NCBI GenBank assembly: GCA_019636385.1
Contig: JAHBXT010000003.1
Location: 558,001-622,000, forward strand
DNA length: 64,000 nt
Direction of reading: 5' to 3'
Source: Pirellulaceae bacterium
GTDB lineage: Bacteria; Planctomycetota; Planctomycetia; Pirellulales; Pirellulaceae
Shown: positions 8,785 through 18,432 of the stretch, in pieces
Position numbering within the stretch: the stretch's first letter is position 1
Layout of the letters: every line of letters starts with the position of its first letter
Position numbers and translations under genes: made by a program
The notes under the pieces: model-generated
Databases searched by the model: none
The model's input: only the letters and a program-made list of their open reading frames with translations
Told to the model about the DNA's origin: nothing

Positions 8785-10221
8785 CTAGGCCAGCAGAGGC
8801 TTGACAAGATTACCGTGAATATCGGTTAGCCGATAATCGCGGCCTTGAAAGCGATAGGTCAATCGTAAATGATCCAAGCCCAACAAGTGCAATAGAGTGG
8901 CATTTAGATCGTGGACATGTACCGCATCTTGCACCACGTTGAAGCCAAGTTCATCGGTCTGTCCATGCACATAGCCGCCGCGTACGCCGCCACCGGCTAG
9001 CCACACACTAAAACAGCGATTGTGGTGATCGCGTCCATCGTTGCCGCCCTGGACCATCGGTGTTCTGCCGAATTCGCCACCCCAAATCACCAGCGTATCT
9101 TTCAGCAGGCCGCGCTGCTTGAGATCCTGCACCAATGCGGCGCTGGCTAGGTCGGTATCGGCCGCATTTTGTTTGACTCCTGACGTCAAATTGCCGTGCT
9201 GATCCCAAGCCTCATGGAACAACTGGACAAACCGCACGCCGCGTTCGATCAATCGTCTGGCTAATAAGCAGTTGCGAGCATAGCTGGCCGCATGGGGGTC
9301 GCGAATGCCATACATGTCCAAAATATTCTGCGGTTCGCCAGACAAATCCATCAGTTCCGGAGCGCTCGATTGTAGACGAAAAGCCATTTCGTAGCTTTGG
9401 ATGCGCGCTGCCGTCTGCGGGTCCCCCAGCGATTGCAGCGACAGTTCGTTCAGTCGATTGATGGCATCCAGTGAGCTGCGCGCGGCCACTGCATCAATGC
9501 CAGGCGGATTGGAAAGATACAAAACGGGATCGCCCGCGCTGCGCAAAGGCACGCCGCCATAGGCCGTCGGCAAAAAGCCCGCCCCGTAGTTGCTGGCGCC
9601 ACCACTGGTACCTTTGGCGCTGGTTAAGACGACGTAACCAGGCAGATCGCTGGCGTGGCTGCCCAGGCCATATAACGTCCAAGCGCCAAAGCTCGGGCGG
9701 CCAAATTGTTGTGTCCCGGTGTTCATTAAGATTTGACCCGGAGCATGATTAACAGCATCGGTGTGCATTGAACGGATCAGGCAGATGTCATCTGCAATTG
9801 TGGAAATGTGCGGAATGACTTCACTCAATTCCATGCCGCACTCGCCGCGCGGCGCAAAGTTGAATTTTCCGCCCAACAGCGCAGAACGCGGATCGATAAA
9901 GGCCGCGCGATAGCCTTCCAAGAGACTCGCCGGTGGCAGTTGTCCGCTTCGCGCCTGCAATTCTGGCTTGGGATCAAATAACTCCAACTGGCTGGGAGCG
10001 CCCGCATGGAACATGTAGATCACGCGCTGCGCCTTGGGCTCAAAGTGAGGTGACTTGGGCATCAGCGGATTGTCGGCAGCGATTGCTGATTCGGCTGCAC
10101 CGCTTTCACTACCAAGAGTCGCCGCAGCCAAGCCTGCGAGTCCAACCGCACAATCGCGAAAGAACCAGCGGCGTCGCTGATACTGGGCGCTGGCTTGGCG
10201 TAATTCTTGAACAAGGTTCAT
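8785..10221 (-). CDS. DUF1501 family protein with Tat-like leader
   Basis: 478 residues. The N-terminus has QRRRWFFRDCAVGLAGLAAA, a twin-arginine-type signal. The body is the DUF1501 (sulfatase/alkaline phosphatase-like) domain: VIYMFHAGAPSQLELFDPKP, MHTDAVNHAPG, FVQLFHEAWDQH, VIWGGEFGRTP and GGNDGRDHHN are the characteristic stretches, with His/Asp/Glu placed as in metal-dependent phosphatase-fold enzymes. Common and lineage-expanded in planctomycetes; substrate unknown, exported folded. Downstream partner of the PSCyt1/DUF1549/DUF1553 gene (144-base gap), the usual pairing. Confidence 0.9.
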   Translation of the reverse strand: MNLVQELRQASAQYQRRRWFFRDCAVGLAGLAAATLGSESGAAESAIAADNPLMPKSPHFEPKAQRVIYMFHAGAPSQLELFDPKPELQARSGQLPPASLLEGYRAAFIDPRSALLGGKFNFAPRGECGMELSEVIPHISTIADDICLIRSMHTDAVNHAPGQILMNTGTQQFGRPSFGAWTLYGLGSHASDLPGYVVLTSAKGTSGGASNYGAGFLPTAYGGVPLRSAGDPVLYLSNPPGIDAVAARSSLDAINRLNELSLQSLGDPQTAARIQSYEMAFRLQSSAPELMDLSGEPQNILDMYGIRDPHAASYARNCLLARRLIERGVRFVQLFHEAWDQHGNLTSGVKQNAADTDLASAALVQDLKQRGLLKDTLVIWGGEFGRTPMVQGGNDGRDHHNRCFSVWLAGGGVRGGYVHGQTDELGFNVVQDAVHVHDLNATLLHLLGLDHLRLTYRFQGRDYRLTDIHGNLVKPLLA

Positions 10222-10365
10222 AACACAGTTCTCAATAAGGTGCGACGTTCAAATGCAGCCGGAAATATTCTTAGGACTATTGCAACACAGTGGCTGGGGC
10301 AGCGACGTCCGCCAACACGAGGGCTGTTGGGCTCTATACAACTTCTGGCCAACGCGATTAGGCGG

Positions 10366-13300
10366 CTAATTCTTGGATATGGTTTCGTCTAGGTTCAACA
10401 GCACTCGGGCTACCAGCGCCCAGGCGGCTGCATCTTGCGGCGTGGTTGCTGGCGGCAGGCTGGGCAGGGTATCGGGTTTTCCGGTAATGATCTCGCGAGC
10501 GTTTAACCAACCTTCGGCCAAGCGTTGACGCTGTGCGGCTAACAGTTCTTGCACCGCAGTCCGTTCGGCTAAGGACGGATAGCGCGCCATACATAACAAA
10601 TAGGCAAAATTGATGCGTTGCAAGTCATCTGAACCGCCTTCGGACAAAATACGCAGTCCCAAGGCCCGCGACGATTCGACAAAGATTGGCTCGTTCAACC
10701 CGGTTAGCGCAGCTAGTGGGGTATTGGATCGAACGCGACGTGCACAGGCGAAATCGCCATTGGGCGCATCCAGGCTGGACATGGCGGGGTCAGGCATGGA
10801 GCGTTTGCGGAAGCTGTACACGGTCCGCCGATATCGCTCCGGGGCCTCGGCCGGAGTCCAATAACTGGGATAAACGTAGTTGTAATCCAACACGTTTTGC
10901 GGCACCGGTGGGATGACTCCTGGTCCGCCCAGTTCATGGTGAATTAGTCCGCTCAGCGCCAGCGCCATATCGCGCACTACTTCGGCATCAGCCCGAAAAC
11001 GCGGGCCACGCGCCAACCAACGATTATCGGGGTCGGCCTGCCAAGCAGCCTCGGATATTCGTGACGTCTGTTGATAGATTTGACTGGTCACTATCTGCCG
11101 AATCAAATGTTTGGTGCTCCAACCGTTTTCCATAAAATCGACGGCCAGCCAATCCAGCAGGTCGCGGTATTCGGGTATCGGTGTTCGCGATCCAAAATCC
11201 TCCGCCGTCTCAACCAAGCCGCGCCCAAAGATATTCTGCCAGACACGATTGACGGCCACACGAGCTGCCAATGGCGAGCGCCGGTCCACGAGCCACCGAG
11301 CAAACTGCAATCGTGGGGGATCGTCCGCAGGTTGTAAATCATGCAGCGCTGCAGGCACATGGGGCGCGACCACGTGTTCGGGGCGATCCCACTGCCCCCG
11401 GCTGAGGAAATGGGTATCGCGGTGCTGGTGCGGCTGCCGCTCAGCCAAATGCAATACAGATGTCAGCGCCGAGGGATACTGTTGCCACAACTGGTCAATC
11501 TGCTGGCTGAATGACTCCAGCTCCGGCACACTCTTGTGCCAAGCCCAAAACAGTGCAGCCGCTTGTTGAGGTGTGCGTTGTTCAGGTGTTGTCGCCATCG
11601 CCAGCACGGCATCATAGTTCACGTTGGCGGCAACTGGTTGCGGTGACTTGGTCAACGATAGTCGACAGCAACCGGCCATGTCGTTCATGCGCATGGCGAT
11701 CTTGACCCGCGTGCCAGCCGGAGCGCTCAGCGGCTGCTCAAATTGAACTACGGCGACCGACGACGTGTTGCGTCGGCCAACTCCACGGTCGGCTCGCCAC
11801 CAGGTATTGTCTGCGCCGTCAATCAGCAGTTGAACAGGACCACTGCGATCCTTGTCAGAATTGTGTTTCTGCTCTGCCTCAGAAAAGTCGGCTGTGGCGG
11901 CGACGAGTTTGACCTTGTCCCATTTGTCGCTATCGGGCGGTTGTATGAACAGCTCCAGCTCGCGAATTCCCCAACCGCCAACAGAATTGCGACCGGGACC
12001 ACCGAAAGGCAAGTCTCGATGCGTTAAGACCTCTAGACGCAAACCGGTCGCTTCAGTTAACTCCGGTGAGCCTATGAAATAGACGTCGTCGCTATTGTGG
12101 CCCAGCATCAACAGCGACAAGTCTGCTTGTTGTACCGGGTGATTCAAGCCGCTGATGCTATTCATGTCGTCGAAGGAAATAGGCTGCCAATGGGCCTGGC
12201 TGGCCTGCACCGACTGAGACCATTGATCGAGTTCAGATTGCCACGCTGGGCGTTGGTCGCGAATCTGCTGCTCGATACTCACTAGCTGGGCGGTAATGTG
12301 GTCGATCTGCGCTTGCTGCTCTGGCGTGTAGACCCAGGACCGGGCTTCGTAAGTGTCGTTCAGAAAAGCGAACAGGCCGTAGTATTCGTCCTGCGACAAC
12401 GGATCGAACTTGTGGGTGTGGCATTGTGCACATTGTGCGGACAGCCCCAGTACCGCCTTGCCCAGACAGTCCAAACGATCGAACATCTCGACCATGCGGA
12501 ACTCTTCGGGAACGATAGCTCCTTCTTCGTTAATCATACTGTTGCGCAAGAAGCCGGTGGCGACAATCTCGTCTTGCGAGGCATTCGGCAATAGGTCACC
12601 GGCGATCTGCTGAATGATAAACTGGTCATATGGTAAATCAGCGTTGAGCTGTCGAATGACCCAGTCACGCCAGGCCCATTGTTCGCGACGCAGGTCCTTT
12701 TCGTAGCCATTGGTATCCGAGTAGCGCGCGGCGTCCAACCAGGGCCGAGCCCACCTTTCGCCATAGCGCTGACTGGCCAGCAAGCGCTGAACAGTGGCAA
12801 GATACCCGTCGCGCTGAAATGCATTCAGATCGTCAATCGATGGCGGCAAGCCAACGATGTCCAAATACAGTCTGCGGCACAGTGTCCAAGGTGATTCAGG
12901 CGGAGAGGGCGATAGACCCTGTTGGGCCAGGCGATAGTGCACCAAAGCATCAATCGGATGCGGTTGCAGTGGCGCATCGCGGGATAGTCGCTGTGAGTTG
13001 TCTATGGTTGGCAAGTCTACCTTACGAGGTGGTGTAAATGCCCAGTGCTGGGCGTAATGCGCACCTTCCTGGATCCACTGTCGTAGTACCGCAATCTGTT
13101 GTGTCGAAAGCGGCTGACCATGCGACTCAGGAGGCATGCGCGCATCTGTGTCCTGGGACGTTACGCGCTGCATCAGTTCGCTAGCCTCGGAATCGCCAGG
13201 CACGATGGCTGCCCGACCGCTGTCGCCCCCCTCAATCGCTGCCGGCTGGATATCCAGCCGCAGTCCGCCATGACGCGCGGCTTCGTCCTGTCCATGACAA

Positions 13301-13440
13301 GCCAAGCAATGTTCCACCAGAATCGGTCGAATCTGCGTGTCAAAATCGACGTTCGCCACCGCCAATTGCCCGATGGCCGCACTGGCCACCAGAATTCCGA
13401 CGAACATACGAAAATCGCGTGTACTCACTGACGCATTCAT
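10366..13440 (-). CDS. PSCyt1-DUF1549-DUF1553 protein (planctomycete cytochrome c domain)
   Basis: 1024 residues from ATG 13440 (a GTG at 13476 is in frame; neither has a strong Shine-Dalgarno). A signal-like segment ([20 protein letters not shown]) precedes a PSCyt1 haem domain with CLACHG near residue 47. DUF1549 follows (about 160-360; [19 protein letters not shown], second CxxCH in [11 protein letters not shown]), then a beta-rich, lectin-like region (about 430-600), then DUF1553 (about 720-1000; [31 protein letters not shown]). These exported proteins are co-encoded with DUF1501 proteins and are thought to act in polysaccharide metabolism; no reaction is established. Confidence 0.9.
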   Translation of the reverse strand: MNASVSTRDFRMFVGILVASAAIGQLAVANVDFDTQIRPILVEHCLACHGQDEAARHGGLRLDIQPAAIEGGDSGRAAIVPGDSEASELMQRVTSQDTDARMPPESHGQPLSTQQIAVLRQWIQEGAHYAQHWAFTPPRKVDLPTIDNSQRLSRDAPLQPHPIDALVHYRLAQQGLSPSPPESPWTLCRRLYLDIVGLPPSIDDLNAFQRDGYLATVQRLLASQRYGERWARPWLDAARYSDTNGYEKDLRREQWAWRDWVIRQLNADLPYDQFIIQQIAGDLLPNASQDEIVATGFLRNSMINEEGAIVPEEFRMVEMFDRLDCLGKAVLGLSAQCAQCHTHKFDPLSQDEYYGLFAFLNDTYEARSWVYTPEQQAQIDHITAQLVSIEQQIRDQRPAWQSELDQWSQSVQASQAHWQPISFDDMNSISGLNHPVQQADLSLLMLGHNSDDVYFIGSPELTEATGLRLEVLTHRDLPFGGPGRNSVGGWGIRELELFIQPPDSDKWDKVKLVAATADFSEAEQKHNSDKDRSGPVQLLIDGADNTWWRADRGVGRRNTSSVAVVQFEQPLSAPAGTRVKIAMRMNDMAGCCRLSLTKSPQPVAANVNYDAVLAMATTPEQRTPQQAAALFWAWHKSVPELESFSQQIDQLWQQYPSALTSVLHLAERQPHQHRDTHFLSRGQWDRPEHVVAPHVPAALHDLQPADDPPRLQFARWLVDRRSPLAARVAVNRVWQNIFGRGLVETAEDFGSRTPIPEYRDLLDWLAVDFMENGWSTKHLIRQIVTSQIYQQTSRISEAAWQADPDNRWLARGPRFRADAEVVRDMALALSGLIHHELGGPGVIPPVPQNVLDYNYVYPSYWTPAEAPERYRRTVYSFRKRSMPDPAMSSLDAPNGDFACARRVRSNTPLAALTGLNEPIFVESSRALGLRILSEGGSDDLQRINFAYLLCMARYPSLAERTAVQELLAAQRQRLAEGWLNAREIITGKPDTLPSLPPATTPQDAAAWALVARVLLNLDETISKN

Positions 13441-13514
13441 ATCTGTTGGCAAGTGGAGTCCAGTTGGACTCTTCACTAAGGATTCATGTCATATTTGAAA
13501 TCGTAAAACTCACA

Positions 13515-13530
13515 GTCTGAAACTTCAGAC
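13515..13530 (-). terminator. Perfect 7-bp hairpin, possible terminator or operator
   Basis: GTCTGAA and TTCAGAC form a perfect stem with a 2-base spacer. On the minus strand TTTTA follows within ten bases. It lies 75 bases before the PSCyt1 start, so it could end pilus-operon read-through or bind a regulator; the two cannot be separated by reading. Confidence 0.3.
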
Positions 13531-13658
13531 CGCAGCTGCTGCCCTCCATTTTAGACAGTAGAATTGACTTTCACACCGGCCCCACGCCGAAATAACATGG
13601 GCGGCCTCACAAGATCGCGCCAGCAGCCAGCGTTTCCAGTCGTTGGAGATTTGGCTTG

Positions 13659-13684
13659 CCACCGGCTGGCGACGATAGCTACGA
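13659..13684 (-). repeat. Copy of dispersed intergenic motif
   Basis: On the minus strand: TCGTAGCTATCGTCGCCAG followed by CCGGTGG, the full-length form of the dispersed motif. Confidence 0.6.
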
Positions 13685-13728
13685 GTAGGTCGCTTGTCTA
13701 AATTGCGGCAACCTGCCGTAGTAGCAAC

Positions 13729-13753
13729 CACGCTTCGGGGACGCCGAGCGTGC
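13729..13753 (-). terminator. Hairpin just after the pilX-like stop codon
   Basis: GGCACGCTCGG and CCGAAGCGTG (minus strand) pair with one bulge, starting about 5 bases past the stop codon at 13758. No long U-run follows, so it would be a weak or factor-assisted terminator for the end of the pilus operon. Confidence 0.35.
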
Positions 13754-14933
13754 CGGGTTAGTTGGTCGGTTCCCAAGACATCGTACTTTGTCGTGGGCGC
13801 ATGATGGGAGCGGCGATGTAGCCGATGGGGGCCTCCTGCCAGATCGCCATGTTGTTGGTGAAATGGGTGCCTTGAATCAGGGCACCGCCTTTGATCAAGA
13901 AACAACCGCTGTGCGGTAGGTCACCTTTAATGAGGGTCTCCGTACTGTCACCAGATGGCCGAATGATATGGAATAACCCTCGCAGTGTGGCGGGCAGGCA
14001 ATCGGTGGTATTGGCATTCTGCGAATTTCGATAGGGGGTGCCTGGCGGATTGAAATTGATGGACCATGCAGATTCAATGAGTGTTCCCGTACCGTCAAAT
14101 TCAATTGTGTTACCTTTAGAACTGGCCTTCGTAATGTTGGCAGGTTGCCGATTCGAGGGGGCTTCCCAGATTACATTGTTTGTTACTCGAAGTGCCGAGC
14201 CACTATTGAGTGCGATTAACAAGGTAGCGCGAATGCGGCAATTGGCGATGGTCAACAGACCGTTGCTGGGTACCGAAATGGCGTAGATGCCGTCCGGACT
14301 GGGTGTGCCCCATGGATTGAATTGACTTGTTATTAGCTTGCCGCTGAATCCTTGACCGCTGGTGACGGTCGCGTAATCGAGCATGGCGGCTCGCGACAAA
14401 TACGATTCAAAGACTGAATCTGCAGGCATGGCCATGGCGTTCGGAAACGTTGCGCTGGTTCCGCCGATGAGGGTGCCTTTAATATCGATAGAAGTACCTT
14501 GGGCAATGATTCCCTGATTGTTTCCGGTGAGCACGTTTTCTGATGGAAGTTTCAGGCGAACGTTGCTCGAGAATTTACCACCCCAGATATTTGCGGAGTA
14601 GACCTCCATTTTGTCGCTGGAATGCACAACAGTCTGCAGAACATCAAAACCCTGTCCGGTTGGCTCCAGGTCCTGCTTCAAGACGCGGGTGGTCGTGCCA
14701 ACTTTACCGGTGGCGATTACCGTAACATGATCGTTGGCATCGTCAGACAGATTGCCATCACTGTCCACAAGTTTCCAGGTGAAGGTGCCATTTCCGATGG
14801 TGATTTGAGATATGGGCGTGCCATTGGAGTAGGTGCTTCGCCAGTTGGGGTTATTGGAAAGCGTGGCGATACAATGTTCCATCCCTGAGTAGGCAATCCA
14901 CATGGCTTGCTGCGCATCGTTGGCATCTAGGGT

Positions 14934-14937
14934 GCTG
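14934..14937. repeat. Target-site duplication GCTG (left)
   Basis: GCTG abuts the left end of the IS; the same GCTG abuts the right end at 18214-18217. A 4-bp duplication fits the 3-5 bp typical of IS3-family elements. Confidence 0.7.
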
Positions 14938-14975
14938 TGAGCTGCCCCATTTATTTGTACCACGTGATATGAAAG
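14938..14975 (+). repeat. Left terminal inverted repeat of the IS3-family element
   Basis: Starts TGAGCTGCCCC and ends CACGTGATATGAAAG. The right end read on the other strand starts TGACCTGCTCCCC and ends CAGGTGATATGAAAG. The outer 8 and inner 12-13 bases agree almost perfectly, with looser matching between. Confidence 0.75.
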
Positions 14976-15626
14976 ATTGGGTTAGGAAATAGGTAAGGGA
15001 ATGGAATGTTCGCTGTGCTGATGGAGAGGAGTGAGCGCAGCGGTGCGTTGGGCATGGTTGAGTAATTGAAGGTGAAAGTCCTTTGCGGGACCTATCGGAG
15101 GTAACCGCGAGCGAAGGCAACTGCATGAATGGACAACTAAATCTAGCTGTTTCATACGCCGCGAGGCCATGTGGGATGGAAGCTGTTAGCGAACTGCAGC
15201 ACCGAACGCAAGTGAACCTCATTGTAGGCTTGTTGGCCCGGGTTAGTGTGCCGCTATACACGACGCCCAATATCCGATCGGGGCCAGGAAGTATTCGAGG
15301 CGGGCGCGGCAATACATTACTCAACCTTACCCCAAGAGATCTCTATCGGTCCACAATCAGACTCCCACGAGCATGTGGTAGGGCACGCAGGAAACGACAA
15401 CTGCCCAAAGTCGATGGAGAAGTCGGATCACTTCGTAGTAGCGTTGAAGCCGGGTAATGCCGGTGGAGCGAAGGAGTGACAAGTTGAAAGTTCTGAATCA
15501 CGTCAACTGAAGTTCGTGTTTGCCGACAGTCCTGACACTATGCAGAGTTCAGGGGCGAGTTCGCGCGGTCCACAGACGTATCTGCCAGGCCAAGAGTACT
15601 TGCAGCATCAAGCGGAAGTCAATTTG

Positions 15627-16942
15627 ACGAACGAAACAGACACGAGCAACTGACCCCGGTCAGTTGTTGGAACAGTAGCATGGCTGCCGAACTGGCACGC
15701 GCGCTTGCTCAAGGTTGCATCGAATAAAGGTGCTCCCGGCGTCGATGGAGAGGCGTCGAATCGGCTGTCGAGCATGCTCCACAGTTGCTGGCCGATCTTC
15801 ATCAAGCCTTGATCGAGGGTGCGTATATCCTGGAGACATCCGCCGAGTTTGGATACCAAGCCCGGGGGTGGCGAAAGAGGTTTAGGCATTCCCAATGTCG
15901 TGGATCGAATTGTTCAGCAGGCGGTCCTCCAGGTTCTGGAGCCGATCTTTGAACCAAGCTTCCATAACAGCAGTCATGGTTTCGCCGTCGTCGCGGTGCA
16001 CAGACTGCGATCGCCGAAGCTAAGGGGTTACTTCGCGAAGGTTACGGCACCTCGGTCGATATTGATCTTTCAAGTTCTTCGACCGAGTTCATCACCAACG
16101 CTTGCTTAGCCGCTTGGCCCAGCGGTCGGCGATGGACGTATCCCGAAGCGTTCACTTGATGCTGAAAGCGAAAGTCGTCTTACCAGATGGCAGTAGTTCT
16201 CCGACGCAGAAGGGGCCCCGCAAGGCGGTCCGCTTTCACCACTCCTCTCGAACGTCGTCCTTGACGAACTCGACTGGGAGTTAAGTCGTCGTGGCCTTCG
16301 CTTCGTGCGCATGCTGATGATTTCCGTATTTTCGTCCGCAGTCACAGGGCTGGAGAACGCGTGATGGCATCCGTGCAACGATTCATCGAGACCGTCTTCG
16401 CCTCCAGGTGAATACGGAAAGAGTTCGGTGAGTCAGCCATTTGACCTTTCCTTCCTTGGCTTTAGCCTGCGGAAAGCATCCGATGGCTCAATCTCAGTCA
16501 GTATCTCCGCTAAGACAAAGCAACGTTTGTCTGCCGCATTCGCGAGCTAACACCTCGCACATGGGGTAACTCATTCGCTCGCTGCGTCGAACGTGCCAAC
16601 CGCTATTTAACGGGTTGGGTTGATTACTTTCGGTTATGCACCAGCCCAAGTTCCTTCAGCAACTTTGATGCTCATATCCGGCGACGGCTACGAGCCATCT
16701 TAGTCCGCCAGAAGAAACGCTCACGTCACCTGTACCGTCATTTGCAAACCCGCGGCGTATCCCGGGGCCAAGCTTGGAAAACCGCCTATCAGATTCGTAG
16801 CGTTTGGAAGCGAAGCAGCAGCTTTGGTGTCCACAAAGCCTACTCGAACGCATGGTTCGAGCAACGGCTTGTATCGCTCTCCGTCCGATGGCAAGAACTC
16901 CAGCCAGCCGCGCAGGTCCAAGGACAGCTTATGCTGTTCTAA
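15627..16942 (+). pseudogene. Group II intron reverse transcriptase/maturase, multiply frameshifted
   Basis: Fragments in different frames line up in the order of an intron RT: NKGAPGVDGE, then KPGGGERGLGIPNVVDRIVQ followed by QAVLQVLEPIFEPSF (finger domain), then HADDFRIFVRSHRAGERVMA in place of the YADD catalytic box, DLSFLGFSLRKA (the FLGF segment), and a maturase C-terminus TGWVDYFRLCTSPSSF ... RHLQTRGVSRGQAWKTAYQI ending QGQLMLF. In-frame stops separate the pieces and Tyr of YADD is His. Inactive. Confidence 0.8.
15647..15666. repeat. Perfect 9-bp palindrome inside the intron
   Basis: CAACTGACC and GGTCAGTTG flank CC, just before the reverse transcriptase remnant. Probably an RNA stem of the intron at the domain IV base. 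Confidence 0.4.
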
Positions 16943-16957
16943 CATGTTCAGCTTGAG

Positions 16958-17020
16958 GAGCCGGATGTGGGCCCACAAGTCCGGTTCTGTGAGAGGTGCG
17001 GGGGAGCAATCCCCCGTGCC
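16958..17020 (+). ncRNA. Group II intron domain V / VI-like hairpins
   Basis: GAGCCGGATGTGG pairs back with AAGTCCGGTTC (16958-16987), the layout of domain V, though it is about 30 bases instead of the usual 34, so part is lost. It is followed by GGTGCGGGGG and CCCCCGTGCC around AGCAAT, a long hairpin in the domain VI position, and then the 3' splice end. Confidence 0.6.
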
Positions 17021-17925
17021 TACTCGACAACGGAACGGAATCAGCACAGCGAGCGGCGAACTCGTTGGGGGTCAGGTAGCCCAGCGAGCTGTGGGGCCTG
17101 ACTCTGTTGTAGTCGTCTTGCCACTGTCGGGATTTGAGTCTTGCGTCTGCCACTGAAACCAGCTCGCTCGGTTGCAGATACTCGTCTCGGAGTTTGCCGT
17201 TAAAACTCTCGCACACTCCGTTTTGCCACGGCGATCCTGGCTCGATATACAGCGTCTGAATCGATAGTCTGCTTAGCCACTGCTGGATCGCTTTGGCCAT
17301 GAATTCAGGCCCATTGTCGCTTCTCAACATCTTGGGGACTCCATACATCGAGAATAGCTCAGCCCGGCGTATCAATCGCGTCTTCGCTGGTGATGCTTCG
17401 TGACACCTTGATCGCCAGAACATCCGCGTGTATTCGTCGATCATTGAGCCATCGGAGTCTTGTGCCCTGGAGCGTCGTCGATTCCATAAAATCCCATGTC
17501 CATACATCATTCGGTTGGCTGGCTGGCTTCCGATGACAGGCGTTCACCGCTTGGCCTTGACTTCGCTTTCCTGCGTTCCTTGGTACTCTCAGCCCTGCCG
17601 ATCTCCACAGTCGGTACATACGCTTCATGTTGAGGCTGTCTCCCTTCTCGACGCAGTAGTTGTCCAATCCGGCGATAGCCCCAACGCGGTCTACGCCTAA
17701 CTTGCTCCATTATGCGTTTGTTAGCCGCTCGTCTTCGTCCTTCGGATGCCCCTCATAACGCTGGGTGGATCTTGGTTGTGCCAACACCCGACAGGCTCGA
17801 CGCTGCGATACTTGATACTTCGCTTGCAGCATCTCCACTGCTTCTCGACGCGCTGAGGGTGCTCAGTTTCCCGGGCGACCTCCCTGAGCATCTGAATGTC
17901 AACGCCTGGTCCGCCACCAGTCGTT

Positions 17926-18141
17926 TCAGCCGAGTGTTTCATCTTCCAGTTGCTTTAAACGCTTGGCCTCTTCGCTCTTCATGCCGCCGTACTGCTTGCG
18001 CCAGCGGCTCAGTGACGGTTCACTCACTTCCAACGCTTGCAGCACCTCGCCCACACTCTTGCCAGCCGCAAGCATCGCGTCGGCGTCTCGTAGTTTCTTG
18101 ATGATCTGTTCGCTTGTGTGTTTGCGTCTTCGCCTTGTCAT
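17926..18141 (-). CDS. IS3-family OrfA (helix-turn-helix)
   Basis: 71 residues beginning MTRRRRKHTSEQIIKKLRDA, then GKSVGEVLQALEVSEPSLSR and WRKQYGGMKSEEAKRLKQLE, the usual DNA-binding OrfA of IS3-family elements. AGGAGG lies 7 bases before the ATG. The end is short: about 15 residues of the normal leucine-zipper tail are lost by frameshift, which would also upset any programmed OrfAB fusion. Confidence 0.8.
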   Translation of the reverse strand: MTRRRRKHTSEQIIKKLRDADAMLAAGKSVGEVLQALEVSEPSLSRWRKQYGGMKSEEAKRLKQLEDETLG

Positions 18142-18174
18142 TGAAAGTCCTCCTGCCCGTTTCGGGCTCTTCGA

Positions 18175-18213
18175 CTTTCATATCACCTGGATCAGGTTTT
18201 GGGGAGCAGGTCA
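18175..18213 (-). repeat. Right terminal inverted repeat of the IS3-family element
   Basis: Partner of 14938-14975. On the minus strand it starts TGACCTGCTCCCC and ends GGTGATATGAAAG, 34 bases before the orfA start codon. Confidence 0.75.
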
Positions 18214-18217
18214 GCTG
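18214..18217. repeat. Target-site duplication GCTG (right)
   Basis: Right-hand copy of the GCTG flanking the IS; removing one copy with the element restores the pilus gene frame. Confidence 0.7.
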
Positions 18218-18432
18218 CGTCGGAATGCGCGTGCTACCGTCAGGCTGGCTAGGCTGATGGTGAATACGATGCTGGTGACCATCAAGACCAGCAAATACGT
18301 GCTGGCGCGGCGGCCATTCGATGGGCCCAGGTGCCGCGAATGGCTCCATGTATTCCTGCCGGAATCTCTCGGTGGTCCGATCAGCGGCTGGCGTTTCCAA
18401 GGAATCGAAAGCAATATGTTCGTCATTATTGT

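Larger units (their letters stand above)
13441..13757. other. Intergenic region with hairpins and one repeat copy
   Basis: Between the end of the pilX-like gene and the PSCyt1 gene, both read leftward. It holds a hairpin just after the pilX stop (13729-13753), one copy of the dispersed motif (13659-13684) and a second perfect hairpin (13515-13530). No gene seen. Confidence 0.5.
15043..17028 (+). mobile_element. Group II intron, decayed, inserted in IS orfB
   Basis: 1986 bases on the plus strand, opposite to orfB. It starts GTGCG (group II 5' consensus GUGYG) and ends CCTACTCGAC (terminal AY). The 5' half (15043-15620) is RNA-structural sequence without an ORF, the middle is a decayed maturase, and the 3' end carries a domain V-like hairpin (16958-16987) and a strong GC hairpin in the domain VI position. 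The ends were fixed by requiring the transposase frame to close, and they coincide with intron consensus ends. Confidence 0.82.
14982..17925 (-). pseudogene. IS3-family transposase OrfB, frameshifted and split by a group II intron
   Basis: Fragments in several frames together give an OrfB: MLREVARETEHPQR (about 17900), RRRPRWGYRRIGQLLRREGR (about 17690), NDVWTWDFMES with the first catalytic Asp (about 17505), KMLRSDNGPEFMAKAIQQWL with the second Asp, NGVCESFNGKLRDEYLQ with the Glu, and PHSSLGYLTPNEFAARCADS up to 17029. The chain resumes at 15042 as AALTPLHQHSEHSIPLPIS and stops at 14982; joining 17029 to 15042 gives ADSVPFAALTP in one frame. At least three frameshifts lie upstream of the intron, so it is not functional. 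Confidence 0.8.
14938..18213 (-). mobile_element. IS3-family insertion sequence (decayed), carrying a group II intron
   Basis: 3276 bases with imperfect terminal inverted repeats of about 38 bases and a GCTG target duplication. Without the inner intron (15043-17028) the element is 1290 bases, normal for IS3. It carries orfA (17926-18141) and a frameshifted orfB with the DDE residues of the IS3 integrase-type transposase. It interrupts the last pilus gene. Several frameshifts in orfB mean it is probably no longer self-mobile. Confidence 0.88.
13758..18426 (-). pseudogene. PilX/GspK-like pilus gene interrupted by a nested IS3 / group II intron
   Basis: The first part (18426-18218) encodes a leader and one membrane helix, STYLLVLMVTSIVFTISLAS then LTVARAFRR. 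The second part (14937-13758) continues STLDANDAQQAMWIAYSGME. Removing 14938-18217 (the IS plus one GCTG) joins them in frame as AFRRSTLDAND, giving 1389 bases, exactly 463 codons with the stop. PilX/GspK-type proteins are minor pseudopilins with a similar N-terminal helix. The C-terminal 300 residues are Thr/Asn/Gly-rich and look like a beta-helix rather than a GspK domain. As it stands, the first three bases of the IS (TGA) stop translation right after AFRRS. Its start lies 6 bases after the upstream stop, so it closes the pilus operon. Confidence 0.8.

Noticed and set aside
15083..15457. 124-codon open frame in the 5' part of the intron
   Set aside because: It lies in the RNA-structural domains of the group II intron and has no protein similarity.
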